Assembly: GCF_003024195.1 (NCBI RefSeq)
Contig: NZ_KZ679045.1
Location: forward strand, 62,001-126,000
DNA: 64,000 nt
DNA from: Streptomyces dioscori
GTDB taxonomy: Bacteria; Actinomycetota; Actinomycetes; Streptomycetales; Streptomycetaceae
Direction: 5' to 3'
Each line of letters starts with the position of its first letter. Within the stretch, counting starts at the first letter, position 1. The notes below the pieces were generated by a model that did not search any database, was not told the DNA's origin, and was given only the letters and a program-made list of their open reading frames with translations. Position numbers and translations under genes: made by a program. Positions 39,828 through 47,037 of the stretch are shown here, piece by piece.

Positions 39828-42086
39828 GTGAACCAGCCCGACGACAACGAACTGTTCAACCGACTCGAAGCCGAGATGACCGCCGACCGGTCGGCCGACT
39901 CCGGGGGCGAGGTGGTCGACCTCGCCAAGGCACGATCCGCCCGCAGCGAGTCGACCGACCCGAGCACCCGACCCGACGCCGACCCGACGGCCGACTCGCT
40001 GCCGGACCGGTCGGGTGCCGAGTCGGGCGACCCGACCGCCCGCCGGATGGTCGACCAGCCGAGTGCGAAGGCGGCCGGTCCGGGCTACCTCGGTCGGCTG
40101 CTCGCCGCGCAGCGGCGCCCGGTCGTCCCCATCTGGCTCAAGTCGCTCGCGGAGCTGAAGACCGCGACCGCGTGGGTGGCCCGCCACTACGCCCACTCGC
40201 TCGGCTACCACGCGCTGCGCTCCCCGGTCTACGCCGCCCGTCTTGCCTTCCAGGCGCCGACCGGTGCCGCGCGGTTCATCGGTGGCACTCTGCGGTGGGT
40301 GGCCGACCGCGAGGGCGAACCGGTCCGCCTGGCCGCGGTGCGGCGCGAGGACGCAGCCGAGTACCTGAAGCTCTCCCGGCAGCGCGACGGACGGGTCCGA
40401 CTGCGGACCCTGGTCACGGTGCTGGCGATGTTCATCGGCCTGGGCTCCGCACTCGCCCTCTACGTCCTGGCCCCCGACTGGCTTCAGGTCGTCTCCGTCG
40501 GCGCTGTCACGATGGCGCTCGGATTCGCCGGCCGCAAGGCCGACGCCCCGGTCATCCACCGGGCGGTAGAGCTGCCCAAGGCGGTCAAGCTCACCAGTGA
40601 CATCGTGCTGCGCGCACTCGGGGCCCTCGGCATCCCCGCGATCAACCAGGCACAGGCCAAGGGGCGCGACGGGTTCGAGTTCACCGCCCCCATCACCCGC
40701 GACGGGCCCGGATGGCGCGCGGAGGGCAACCTCCCCTACGGCGTCACCGTGACCGACGTCATCGAGCGGCGCGACCGGCTCGCCTCCGGTCTGCGCCGCC
40801 CTCTCGGCTGCGTGTGGCCGGAGGCGGTCCCGGATGAGCACACCGGGCACCTCGTGCTGTGGGTGGGAGACCAGGACCTGAACAAGTCCAAGAAGCCCGC
40901 GTGGCCGCTGGCCAAGACGGGCACGGTCGACCTGTTCAAGCCGGTCGCCTACGGCACCGACCAGCGCGGACGCTGGGTCGAAATCACCCTCATGTACATC
41001 GCGGGCGTCATCGGCGCCATCCCGCGCATGGGCAAAACCTTCCTGCTCAGGCTGCTCATGCTCATCGCCGCATTGGACCCGCGGGCGGAGCTGCACACCT
41101 ACGACATGAAGGGCACCGGCGACCTTGACCCGGTCGGCAACGCCGTCTCCCACCGGCACGCGGCCGGTGACGACGACGAAGCCATCGCCTACGCGCTCGC
41201 CGACTGGCGGGCCCTGCGCGAGGAACTGCGCCGCCGTACCAAGGTGATCCGCTCCCTGCCGCGGGACATCTGCCCGGAGAACAAGGTGACCAGCGCACTC
41301 GCCGACAAGCGCTCGCTCGGTCTGCACCCGATCGTGATCGCGGTGGACGAATGCCAGGTCTTGTTCGAGCACGGGGAGCACGGCAAGGAGTTCGAGGAGA
41401 TCGCGACCGACCTGGTCAAGCGCGGTCCCGCCACCGGCATCGTGTTCCTGGCTGCCACGCAGCGCCCGGACGCGAAGTCGCTGCCGACGGGTATCAGTGC
41501 GAACGCGTCGGCGCGGTGGTGCCTGAAGGTGATGGGCCAGACCGAGAACGACATGGTGCTGGGCACCTCCGCGTACAAGCGCGGGGTGCGCGCGACGATG
41601 TTCGCGTGGGGCGACAAGGGCATTCACTACTTCATCGGTGAAGGCTCCGACGCGAGGATCGTCGGCTCCGTCTACGTCGACGGGCCCGGCGCCGACCTCA
41701 TCGCCGCCCGCGCCCGCAAGGCACGCGAGAAGGCCGGACTGCTGTCCGGTCACGCGCTCGGGGAGGCCCCCGAGGAGGTCACCGGCCCTTCCTATGACCT
41801 GCTCGCCGACATCCTCGCCGTCATCCCGGAGAAGGAAGCCCGGCCGTGGAACGACGTCACGGTGGACCGGCTGGCCGAACTGCGCCCGGAGGTCTACGGC
41901 CCGTGGGCCGAACTGGAGCCTGCCGAGCGGGCCGCGCACCTGACGACCGTGCTCAAGCCGTATGGCATCAGCACGGGGCAGGTGGGCCGCCGCATCAAGG
42001 GCAAGACCGTCAACCGCACCGGCTTCACCCGCGCCCACCTCACCGCCGCGATTGCGGAGCGTGACGGAAAGCGGGACGCGAGCTGA
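39828..42086 (+). CDS. tra: FtsK/SpoIIIE-type conjugal DNA translocase Tra
   Basis: The GTG at 39828 has GGAAGGA six bases upstream and gives 752 residues. The N-terminal third is hydrophilic and acidic, followed by two membrane helices (LVTVLAMFIGLGSALALYVLA; LQVVSVGAVTMALGFAG). The motor domain has Walker A GAIPRMGKTFLL and Walker B PIVIAVDECQVLFE; ATQRPDAKSLPTGISANASARWCLKV is the FtsK/SpoIIIE sensor region. The C-terminus is a small winged-helix-like domain (LAELRPEVYGPWAELEPAERAAHLTTVLKPYGISTGQVGRRIKGK) that in TraB proteins reads short clt repeats. It should move double-stranded element DNA into the recipient as a hexamer at hyphal tips. Confidence 0.92.
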   Translation: MNQPDDNELFNRLEAEMTADRSADSGGEVVDLAKARSARSESTDPSTRPDADPTADSLPDRSGAESGDPTARRMVDQPSAKAAGPGYLGRLLAAQRRPVVPIWLKSLAELKTATAWVARHYAHSLGYHALRSPVYAARLAFQAPTGAARFIGGTLRWVADREGEPVRLAAVRREDAAEYLKLSRQRDGRVRLRTLVTVLAMFIGLGSALALYVLAPDWLQVVSVGAVTMALGFAGRKADAPVIHRAVELPKAVKLTSDIVLRALGALGIPAINQAQAKGRDGFEFTAPITRDGPGWRAEGNLPYGVTVTDVIERRDRLASGLRRPLGCVWPEAVPDEHTGHLVLWVGDQDLNKSKKPAWPLAKTGTVDLFKPVAYGTDQRGRWVEITLMYIAGVIGAIPRMGKTFLLRLLMLIAALDPRAELHTYDMKGTGDLDPVGNAVSHRHAAGDDDEAIAYALADWRALREELRRRTKVIRSLPRDICPENKVTSALADKRSLGLHPIVIAVDECQVLFEHGEHGKEFEEIATDLVKRGPATGIVFLAATQRPDAKSLPTGISANASARWCLKVMGQTENDMVLGTSAYKRGVRATMFAWGDKGIHYFIGEGSDARIVGSVYVDGPGADLIAARARKAREKAGLLSGHALGEAPEEVTGPSYDLLADILAVIPEKEARPWNDVTVDRLAELRPEVYGPWAELEPAERAAHLTTVLKPYGISTGQVGRRIKGKTVNRTGFTRAHLTAAIAERDGKRDAS

Positions 42087-42093
42087 CCGCCCA

Positions 42094-42186
42094 GAGCCTC
42101 TAGCGCTAGAGGGTCACCCCTCTAGCGCTAGAGGCTCCGCTAGCGGCCCGCACCATGTCTGATCAGGCCGCTAGACGCTAGCGGCC
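42094..42186. repeat. nested CTAGCG palindromes after tra (candidate clt or operator)
   Basis: Two 16-bp perfect palindromes CCTCTAGCGCTAGAGG (42097-42112 and 42119-42134) are themselves arms of a larger inverted repeat (42094-42113 with 42118-42137). A CCGCTAGCGG palindrome (42138-42147) and an interrupted GGCCGCTAG / CTAGCGGCC repeat (42166-42186) follow. The cluster lies just after tra, where clt lies in several Streptomyces plasmids. Confidence 0.6.
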
Positions 42187-42227
42187 CACCTGCGGAAACC
42201 CCAAAAACCCGCCTGGAAGGGCTCGTG

Positions 42228-42503
42228 ATGACCCCTGCCCTGCTCGCTATCACTCTGATCCTCGGTGTGACGTTCTGTTACGTCGGCGTGTGTGCGTCCT
42301 CGCCGTTCGGCAACTGCCGCAAGTGCCGCGGCATGGGCCACGCGATCAAGACCGACCGCAAGGGCCGCCCCAAGCGCGGCAAGGACTGCCGCCGCTGCCA
42401 CGCCACCGGCAAGCGCATCCGCGTCGGCCGCTGGCTCTACAACCGGTGGGCCCGCATCTACCGCTCCGGCACCGACACCCCGCACCCGGAAGGCACCCGA
42501 TGA
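42228..42503 (+). CDS. small membrane-anchored zinc-ribbon protein
   Basis: The 91-residue product starts with a membrane helix (TPALLAITLILGVTFCYVGV) followed by a DnaJ-type zinc site, CRKCRGMGHAIKTDRKGRPKRGKDCRRCHATGK (two CxxCxGxG-like units), and a basic tail. GGAAGG seven bases before the ATG at 42228 suits it; a GTG three bases upstream is also possible. The stop overlaps the next start as ATGA. It belongs to the block of small Spd-like proteins behind tra and may support DNA spread between compartments. The function is inferred from position only. Confidence 0.7.
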   Translation: MTPALLAITLILGVTFCYVGVCASSPFGNCRKCRGMGHAIKTDRKGRPKRGKDCRRCHATGKRIRVGRWLYNRWARIYRSGTDTPHPEGTR

Positions 42504-42691
42504 TCCTCAACATTTCCGCCGTGCTGCTGTTCGGCGCCGCCTCAGCCCTCGCCGTCAAGACCAAGTCCGCCGGCGGGGGCGCGGCCATCGTCCTGTTCCT
42601 CTTCGGGTTCTTCGCCGCCGGAACCGGCGCCTACGAGCCCATCCACCACGTCGTGCAGGCGTGCGCCGACAGCCTCAACGACCTCGGCTGA
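42500..42691 (+). CDS. very small Spd-like membrane protein
   Basis: The 63-residue product has two hydrophobic segments (MILNISAVLLFGAASALAV and GGGAAIVLFLFGFFAAGTGAY) and a short C-terminal part with one cysteine. It starts within the stop codon of the preceding gene, so translation is coupled. Size, membrane topology and place behind tra resemble SpdD/SpdC-like proteins, but this is a general resemblance. Confidence 0.65.
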   Translation: MILNISAVLLFGAASALAVKTKSAGGGAAIVLFLFGFFAAGTGAYEPIHHVVQACADSLNDLG

Positions 42692-42705
42692 CAGGAGGCC
42701 CCATC

Positions 42706-43182
42706 ATGAACGACCCCACCACGCCCTACAAGCGGCACCGTCCGGCTGTGCGTGACGCGGCGGCCGTGGAAGTCCACCACCCGATGCCCCTCGCCCCGGT
42801 GGCGCACGCCGCGCCGCTCGTACCGGTGCAGCCGGGTATCCCGGCGGTGGCGAGCGTCGTCCTGCCGGACGGCCGTGTCGTCACCGGCTACTCCATCGAG
42901 CCCGCCAAGCCCGAACCCCTCGCGGTCAAGCCGGCCGTCTCGCGCACCGCGGTGAACATCGCGCTCGGAGGCATCGGGTTCGGCGCGGTGTGCGGCGGTC
43001 TCTTCCTGCTGACCGCGTTCATCACCGCACTGACCGCCCTGATCACCCAACTCGTCATCCTCGCCGCCGTGATCTTCGGCGGTTGGGTGGCGGTGCAGGT
43101 GTTCAGCGCGAGCGGCCACAGCGGCGGCAACACCTTCCACATCCGCAAGGCCGTGATCAAGCGCAACCACTTCCACGGCTAG
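42706..43182 (+). CDS. Spd-like protein with two membrane helices
   Basis: AGGAGG seven bases before the ATG at 42706 supports the start. The 158-residue protein has a Pro/Ala/Val-rich hydrophilic N-terminal half (MPLAPVAHAAPLVPVQPGIPA) and a C-terminal membrane part with two helices (ALGGIGFGAVCGGLFLLTAF; ALTALITQLVILAAVIFGGWVAV), ending in a basic tail rich in His. Such proteins occur in the small-gene block of Streptomyces conjugative elements. It is the last gene before a hairpin copy, so it probably ends the transfer operon. Confidence 0.68.
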   Translation: MNDPTTPYKRHRPAVRDAAAVEVHHPMPLAPVAHAAPLVPVQPGIPAVASVVLPDGRVVTGYSIEPAKPEPLAVKPAVSRTAVNIALGGIGFGAVCGGLFLLTAFITALTALITQLVILAAVIFGGWVAVQVFSASGHSGGNTFHIRKAVIKRNHFHG

Positions 43183-43190
43183 ACGTGGCT

Positions 43191-43227
43191 GGGGCGGTCG
43201 CCTCTCGCCAAAGACCGCGACCGCCCC
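43191..43227 (+). repeat. element hairpin, copy 3 of 3
   Basis: GGGGCGGTCGC / GCGACCGCCCC arms around the same loop as at 37937-37977. It lies 9 bp past the Spd-like gene and 40 bp before the methyltransferase gene, so it may terminate the transfer operon or process the message. Confidence 0.8.
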
Positions 43228-43266
43228 GGTTCTCCGTCCCTTCGACAGAAACAGGAGACCCCCAGC

Positions 43267-43959
43267 ATGACCCAACCCACCCTCCTCCGGCGAGTCCCCG
43301 GCCCACGGCCGCGGCTGCTGGATCTGTTCTGCTGCCAGGGAGGCGCGGCCAAGGGCTACGCCGACGCCGGTTTCGACGTGACCGGCGTCGACAAGGACCC
43401 GCAGCCCCGCTACCCGCACCGGTTCGTCCAGGCGGACGCCATCGCGTTCGTCCTCGAACACGGCGCCGCGTTCGACTTCATCCACGCCTCACCGCCTTGC
43501 CAGTTCGACAGCGACTGCCAGCGGCTCCAGGGCAACGAGCATCCCGACCTGATCGGCCCCACCCGCGCCGCGCTCGAAACGACCGGGCGGCCGTGGGTGA
43601 TCGAGAACGTACGGGGAGCACTGCCCAAGCTCCGTGAGCCCGTGATGCTGTGCGGCCCGATGTTCGGTGTAGAGACCTACCGGCACCGCTACTTCGAGCC
43701 CGGCGGCGGCTTCACCCTCGAACAGCCCGGCCACCACCCGCACACGGTGCCTCAGGCGAAGATGGGCCGCCCCGTCCCGCCCGGCCACTACGGGCAATTC
43801 GTCGGCAACTTCTCCGGCGTCGACCTCGCCCGACGCGTCATGGGCGTGCCGTGGATGAACCGCGACGGCATCCGCGAATGCATCCCGCCCGCCTACGCCG
43901 AACACATCGGCCGCACCGCCCTGCACACCCTCACCCCCGCGTGGGAGGTGGCGGCATGA
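43267..43959 (+). CDS. short orphan DNA cytosine-5 methyltransferase
   Basis: The 230-residue protein has the catalytic order of C5-cytosine methyltransferases: motif I LLDLFCCQGGAAKGYADAGF (AdoMet site), motif IV HASPPCQF with the catalytic Cys, and ENVRG for motif VI. It is much shorter than Dcm-type enzymes; the target-recognition domain must be minimal, as in phage-type enzymes. GGAG before the ATG supports the start. No restriction endonuclease gene is adjacent, so it is probably used to protect the element from host restriction after transfer or to mark its own DNA. It overlaps the Prim-Pol gene as ATGA. Confidence 0.85.
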   Translation: MTQPTLLRRVPGPRPRLLDLFCCQGGAAKGYADAGFDVTGVDKDPQPRYPHRFVQADAIAFVLEHGAAFDFIHASPPCQFDSDCQRLQGNEHPDLIGPTRAALETTGRPWVIENVRGALPKLREPVMLCGPMFGVETYRHRYFEPGGGFTLEQPGHHPHTVPQAKMGRPVPPGHYGQFVGNFSGVDLARRVMGVPWMNRDGIRECIPPAYAEHIGRTALHTLTPAWEVAA

Positions 43960-44852
43960 GCACGCACCTCCTGAATGCGGCCCTGACCGCCGCTGAACGT
44001 GGCTGGTACGTCTTCCCCCTGCGTCCCGGCGGGAAGCCGCCTGCCCTGCACGGGGAGCGTGCCTGCACCCGCAGCGGCGAATGTGCGAGCGGGCACCGCA
44101 AGTGGGAGCAGCGCGCGACCATTGACCCGGAGCGCATCCGCGCCGCATGGTCGCGGGCCCCGTTCAACGTCGGCATCGCCACCGGCCCGTCCGGGCTGGC
44201 CGTCATCGACCTGGACACGCCCGAGCACAAGGGCAGTGCGGACGCGCCTGACGGCGCGGCAACCTTTGGAGCGCTCTGCGAGCGCGCCGGCCACCCCGTC
44301 CCCGACACCTGCCGCACCCGGACCCCCAGCGGGGGAACGCACCTGTACTTCACCGCCCCGCCCGGCATCCGGATCGGCAGCACAGCGGGCACCATCGCCG
44401 CATCGGTCGACACCCGCGCATGGGGCGGCTACGTCGTCGCCGCGGGCAGCATCACCCCCGCCGGAGCGTACGAAGCGCTGAGCGGCCCTGTGGCGGTCCC
44501 TCTGCCCTCGTGGCTGCAAAGCATCCTGCAACCGGCCCCCAGGACGCCTCAGGCGCCCTCAATCGCCGTAGCGGGGCAATCCAGCCGATACGCGGACGTA
44601 GCACTCACTGCTGAGACACGCAACGTCCGTGCGGCCCAACTCGGAGGGCGGGAGGCCGCGTTGTTCCGGGCCGCTCGCGCCCTGGGACGGTTCGTCGCAT
44701 GGGGCGACCTCCCCCGGCACGTGGTAGAGCAGGCTCTTCAGGAGGCAGGGGAGGCGGCCGGACTCACCGTTGCCGAGTGCCGCTCCACCCTGCGCAGCGC
44801 CCTCGACTGGTCCATCAGCCACAACCAGCAGCGCAGGGAGAACGCGGCATGA
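43956..44852 (+). CDS. bifunctional DNA primase/polymerase (Prim-Pol)
   Basis: The 298-residue protein has the Prim-Pol domain in its first 200 residues: LTAAERGWYVFPLRPGGKPPAL at the start, FNVGIATGPSGLAVIDLDTP with the acidic metal-binding DLD, TPSGGTHLYF with the catalytic SGGxH motif, and GGYVVAAGSI near the end. The C-terminal part (AAQLGGREAALFRAARALGRFVAWGDLPRHVVEQALQEAGEAAGLT) is the helical domain that usually follows. It should start DNA synthesis at the element's origin by making primers with its own polymerase activity. It is coupled to its neighbours on both sides by ATGA overlaps and acts with the SF3 helicase downstream. Confidence 0.9.
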   Translation: MSTHLLNAALTAAERGWYVFPLRPGGKPPALHGERACTRSGECASGHRKWEQRATIDPERIRAAWSRAPFNVGIATGPSGLAVIDLDTPEHKGSADAPDGAATFGALCERAGHPVPDTCRTRTPSGGTHLYFTAPPGIRIGSTAGTIAASVDTRAWGGYVVAAGSITPAGAYEALSGPVAVPLPSWLQSILQPAPRTPQAPSIAVAGQSSRYADVALTAETRNVRAAQLGGREAALFRAARALGRFVAWGDLPRHVVEQALQEAGEAAGLTVAECRSTLRSALDWSISHNQQRRENAA

Positions 44853-45202
44853 GCACCCCACCCCGCCCCCTCCTGAAGAGCATCACCACCACCCCAACCC
44901 GCCCCCAGGACGCCTCACAGCCTGTGGACGCCGCGGCCGTGGGCGTACCGAAGGGCGTCGCCGAAGGCGTCCCCACTGTTGTTCGCCCTGAACCTCAACA
45001 GGGAGACGGCCGGTACCCCGTCGCGTGGCTGACCATCTGCGCCCCGTACGGCTCCACCCCCACCGCGTCCTCACGGTGCGCGTGCGGATGGGAGCGCCGG
45101 GCGTTCGGGCACCGACGCGTCCTGACCCTGATCACCGAGCACACCGAGCACCGCGACATCTGCCCGCTCCGCACCCCCCAGGAAGGGAGGGACACCGCAT
45201 GA
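44849..45202 (+). CDS. small Cys/His-rich element protein
   Basis: The 117-residue product has a Pro/Thr/Ala-rich N-terminal half of low complexity and a C-terminal possible zinc site: CAPYGSTPTASSRCACGWERRAFGHRRVLTLITEHTEHRDICP, with four cysteines and several histidines. It lies between Prim-Pol and helicase genes with ATGA overlaps at both ends, so it is part of the replication operon. It may be a small DNA-binding factor for origin loading. I do not recognise a named family. Confidence 0.65.
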   Translation: MSTPPRPLLKSITTTPTRPQDASQPVDAAAVGVPKGVAEGVPTVVRPEPQQGDGRYPVAWLTICAPYGSTPTASSRCACGWERRAFGHRRVLTLITEHTEHRDICPLRTPQEGRDTA

Positions 45203-46623
45203 TGAATCGCCCCGAAACCGAGACCGAGGAACTTCCCGCGCCGTCCCACCCCATGGCCGTTGCCCGCTGTCTGCTGCCCGACTGGCAGACCGAGGACGGG
45301 CAACTCGTGTGCCGGCGCTGGCGCGCGTCGTGGATGCGCTGGAACGGCACCTGCTGGCGCGAGTTCGACGAAGCGCAGGTGCGTGCCGCGATGTACGAGC
45401 GTCTTGAGCACGCCGTCTACCGGGTGCCCGCCAAGGACGGGGAGACCGAGGAACGCGACTGGGCACCGACCAAGCAGAAGATCAGCAACCTGCTCGATGC
45501 CCTCGGGTCCATCACGCTCCTGCCCACCGACCTGGACGCTCCCGCATGGCTGGACGACCAGGGCGCCGGTGAGCAGGAGGAAAGCCCGATCGTGGCGTGT
45601 GAGAACGGTCTGCTGAGGATTCGTGACCGCGCGCTCCTGCCGCACAGTCCCGGATTCTTCAATCTTGTCTCCGTCCCCTTCACCTACGACCCCACCGCCG
45701 GCGCACCGACGTGGGAACGCTTCCTGGCGCAGTTGTGGCCCGACGATCCCGACGCCATTCATGCAGTACAGGAATGGTTCGGCTACGTCCTGTCCGGCCG
45801 CACCGACCAACAGAAGATCCTCCTCGTGGTCGGCCCCACCCGATCCGGCAAAGGCACCATCGCCCGAGTCCTGAAAGCCCTGGTCGGCAAAGAGAACCTC
45901 GCCGGCCCTACCCTCGCCGGACTCGGCACGAACTTCGGTCTGTCCACCCTCGTGGGCAAGCCGCTCGCCGTGATCTCGGACGCCCGGCTCGACGGCAACA
46001 GCAACAACAGCCAGGTCGTCGAACGGCTCCTGACGATCTCCGGTGAAGACACCATCGACGTGGACCGCAAGTACCGCGCCGTGTGGACCGGCAAGCTGCC
46101 CACCCGGCTGATGATCCTGTCGAACGAGCTGCCGCACTTCGGCGATTCCTCCGGCGTCATCGCCAAACGGTTCGTGCTGCTCAACATGACCGTGTCGTGG
46201 CTGGGCAAGGAGGACCCCACCCTCATGGACAAGCTCACCGCGGAGATGCCCGGCATTCTCAACTGGGCGTTGGAAGGTCTCGCCCGGCTTCAGCGGACGG
46301 GCCGGATCACGGAACCGAAGTCCAGCCGTGAAGCGGTCACCACCATGCAGGACACCGCCTCACCCACCAGCGCGTTCGTCCGCGAATGCTGCGCGACCGG
46401 CCCCACATGCAGCGTCCCCGTGGACGCGCTGTGGACGGTCTGGCGCGAGTGGGCCGAGGACAACGGCGTGCGCCCCGGCACTAAGCAGGTGTTCGGCCGC
46501 AACCTTCTCTCCGTGGTCCCCCAGCTCAACCGCACCCGCCCCCGCGACGCGTACGGGCAGCAGGTGGCCACCTACAGCGGAATCACGCTCAACCAGCGCG
46601 AACCACATCTGCCCGAGTCGTGA
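45199..46623 (+). CDS. SF3 / D5-type phage-plasmid primase helicase
   Basis: GGGAGG before the overlapping ATG at 45199 supports the start; the product is 474 residues. A D5_N-like region (YTCREFDEAQV-type WRASWMRWNGTCWREFDEAQVRAAMYERLEHAVY) leads to an SF3 helicase with Walker A VVGPTRSGKGTIARVL, Walker B region KPLAVISDARLDG and sensor RLMILSNELPHFGDSSGVIAKRF. A C-terminal helix-turn-helix-like domain (FVRECCATGPTCSVPVDALWTVWREWAEDNGV) follows. With Prim-Pol it forms a theta-type replication module, different from the rolling-circle RepSA of pSAM2. Its stop lies in a long inverted repeat. Confidence 0.9.
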   Translation: MMNRPETETEELPAPSHPMAVARCLLPDWQTEDGQLVCRRWRASWMRWNGTCWREFDEAQVRAAMYERLEHAVYRVPAKDGETEERDWAPTKQKISNLLDALGSITLLPTDLDAPAWLDDQGAGEQEESPIVACENGLLRIRDRALLPHSPGFFNLVSVPFTYDPTAGAPTWERFLAQLWPDDPDAIHAVQEWFGYVLSGRTDQQKILLVVGPTRSGKGTIARVLKALVGKENLAGPTLAGLGTNFGLSTLVGKPLAVISDARLDGNSNNSQVVERLLTISGEDTIDVDRKYRAVWTGKLPTRLMILSNELPHFGDSSGVIAKRFVLLNMTVSWLGKEDPTLMDKLTAEMPGILNWALEGLARLQRTGRITEPKSSREAVTTMQDTASPTSAFVRECCATGPTCSVPVDALWTVWREWAEDNGVRPGTKQVFGRNLLSVVPQLNRTRPRDAYGQQVATYSGITLNQREPHLPES

Positions 46624-46683
46624 CTCATCGCGGCTCAAACAACCGCCGAACCGCTCTGAGTCGCGATGAGTCACGACTCAGAG
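46615..46683 (+). repeat. competing hairpins between helicase and xis genes
   Basis: An 18-bp perfect inverted repeat (46615-46632 with 46662-46679, core GAGTCGTGACTCATCGCG) overlaps a second one (46654-46663 with 46674-46683, CTCTGAGTCG / CGACTCAGAG). They share bases, so only one can form. The first covers the helicase stop codon. It may be an origin, an Xis site or an attenuator for xis. Confidence 0.6.
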
Positions 46684-46712
46684 CAATGTGATTCCACCTC
46701 GTGGAGGACGCA

Positions 46713-46958
46713 GTGAGCACACCTGCCCCCGTCCGCGCCGACCCCCGCGCCATCCTCCGGGGCGACCTTCCGGACCAGTACCTCACCCCCGACGACATCG
46801 CGGTGATGTTCAAGGTGCCCAAAGAGACCGTCTACCAGTGGCACAAAAAGCGCACCGGTCCGCCCGGATTCCGCATCGGCAAGCACCTTCGCTACGACCC
46901 CGCCGACGTAGGCGCCTACGTGACCCAGCGAAAGACCGCGGACCAAGACGCCGCCTGA
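46713..46958 (+). CDS. xis: excisionase (MerR/Xis-type helix-turn-helix)
   Basis: The GTG at 46713 follows GGAGG by five bases and gives 81 residues. The single domain LTPDDIAVMFKVPKETVYQWHKKRTGPPGFRIGKHLRYDPADVGAYV is the winged helix typical of AICE excisionases, with W and R residues at the usual places. It precedes int and shares its orientation. It should bend attL and attR DNA so that the integrase favours excision. It is separated from the helicase by the repeat at 46615-46683 and from int by a strong hairpin. Confidence 0.88.
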   Translation: MSTPAPVRADPRAILRGDLPDQYLTPDDIAVMFKVPKETVYQWHKKRTGPPGFRIGKHLRYDPADVGAYVTQRKTADQDAA

Positions 46959-46976
46959 CCCCGCAACCACCGCAGA

Positions 46977-47014
46977 CAGCAGGGAGAGCCGCCACCCGGC
47001 GGCTCTCCCTGCTG
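46977..47014 (+). terminator. 17-bp stem hairpin between xis and int
   Basis: CAGCAGGGAGAGCCGCC and its complement pair around ACCC. The integrase gene starts 24 bp downstream with AAAGGA. It could hold int expression below that of xis. Confidence 0.7.
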
Positions 47015-47037
47015 CATGTTGAAAGGACCGCCGCCGC

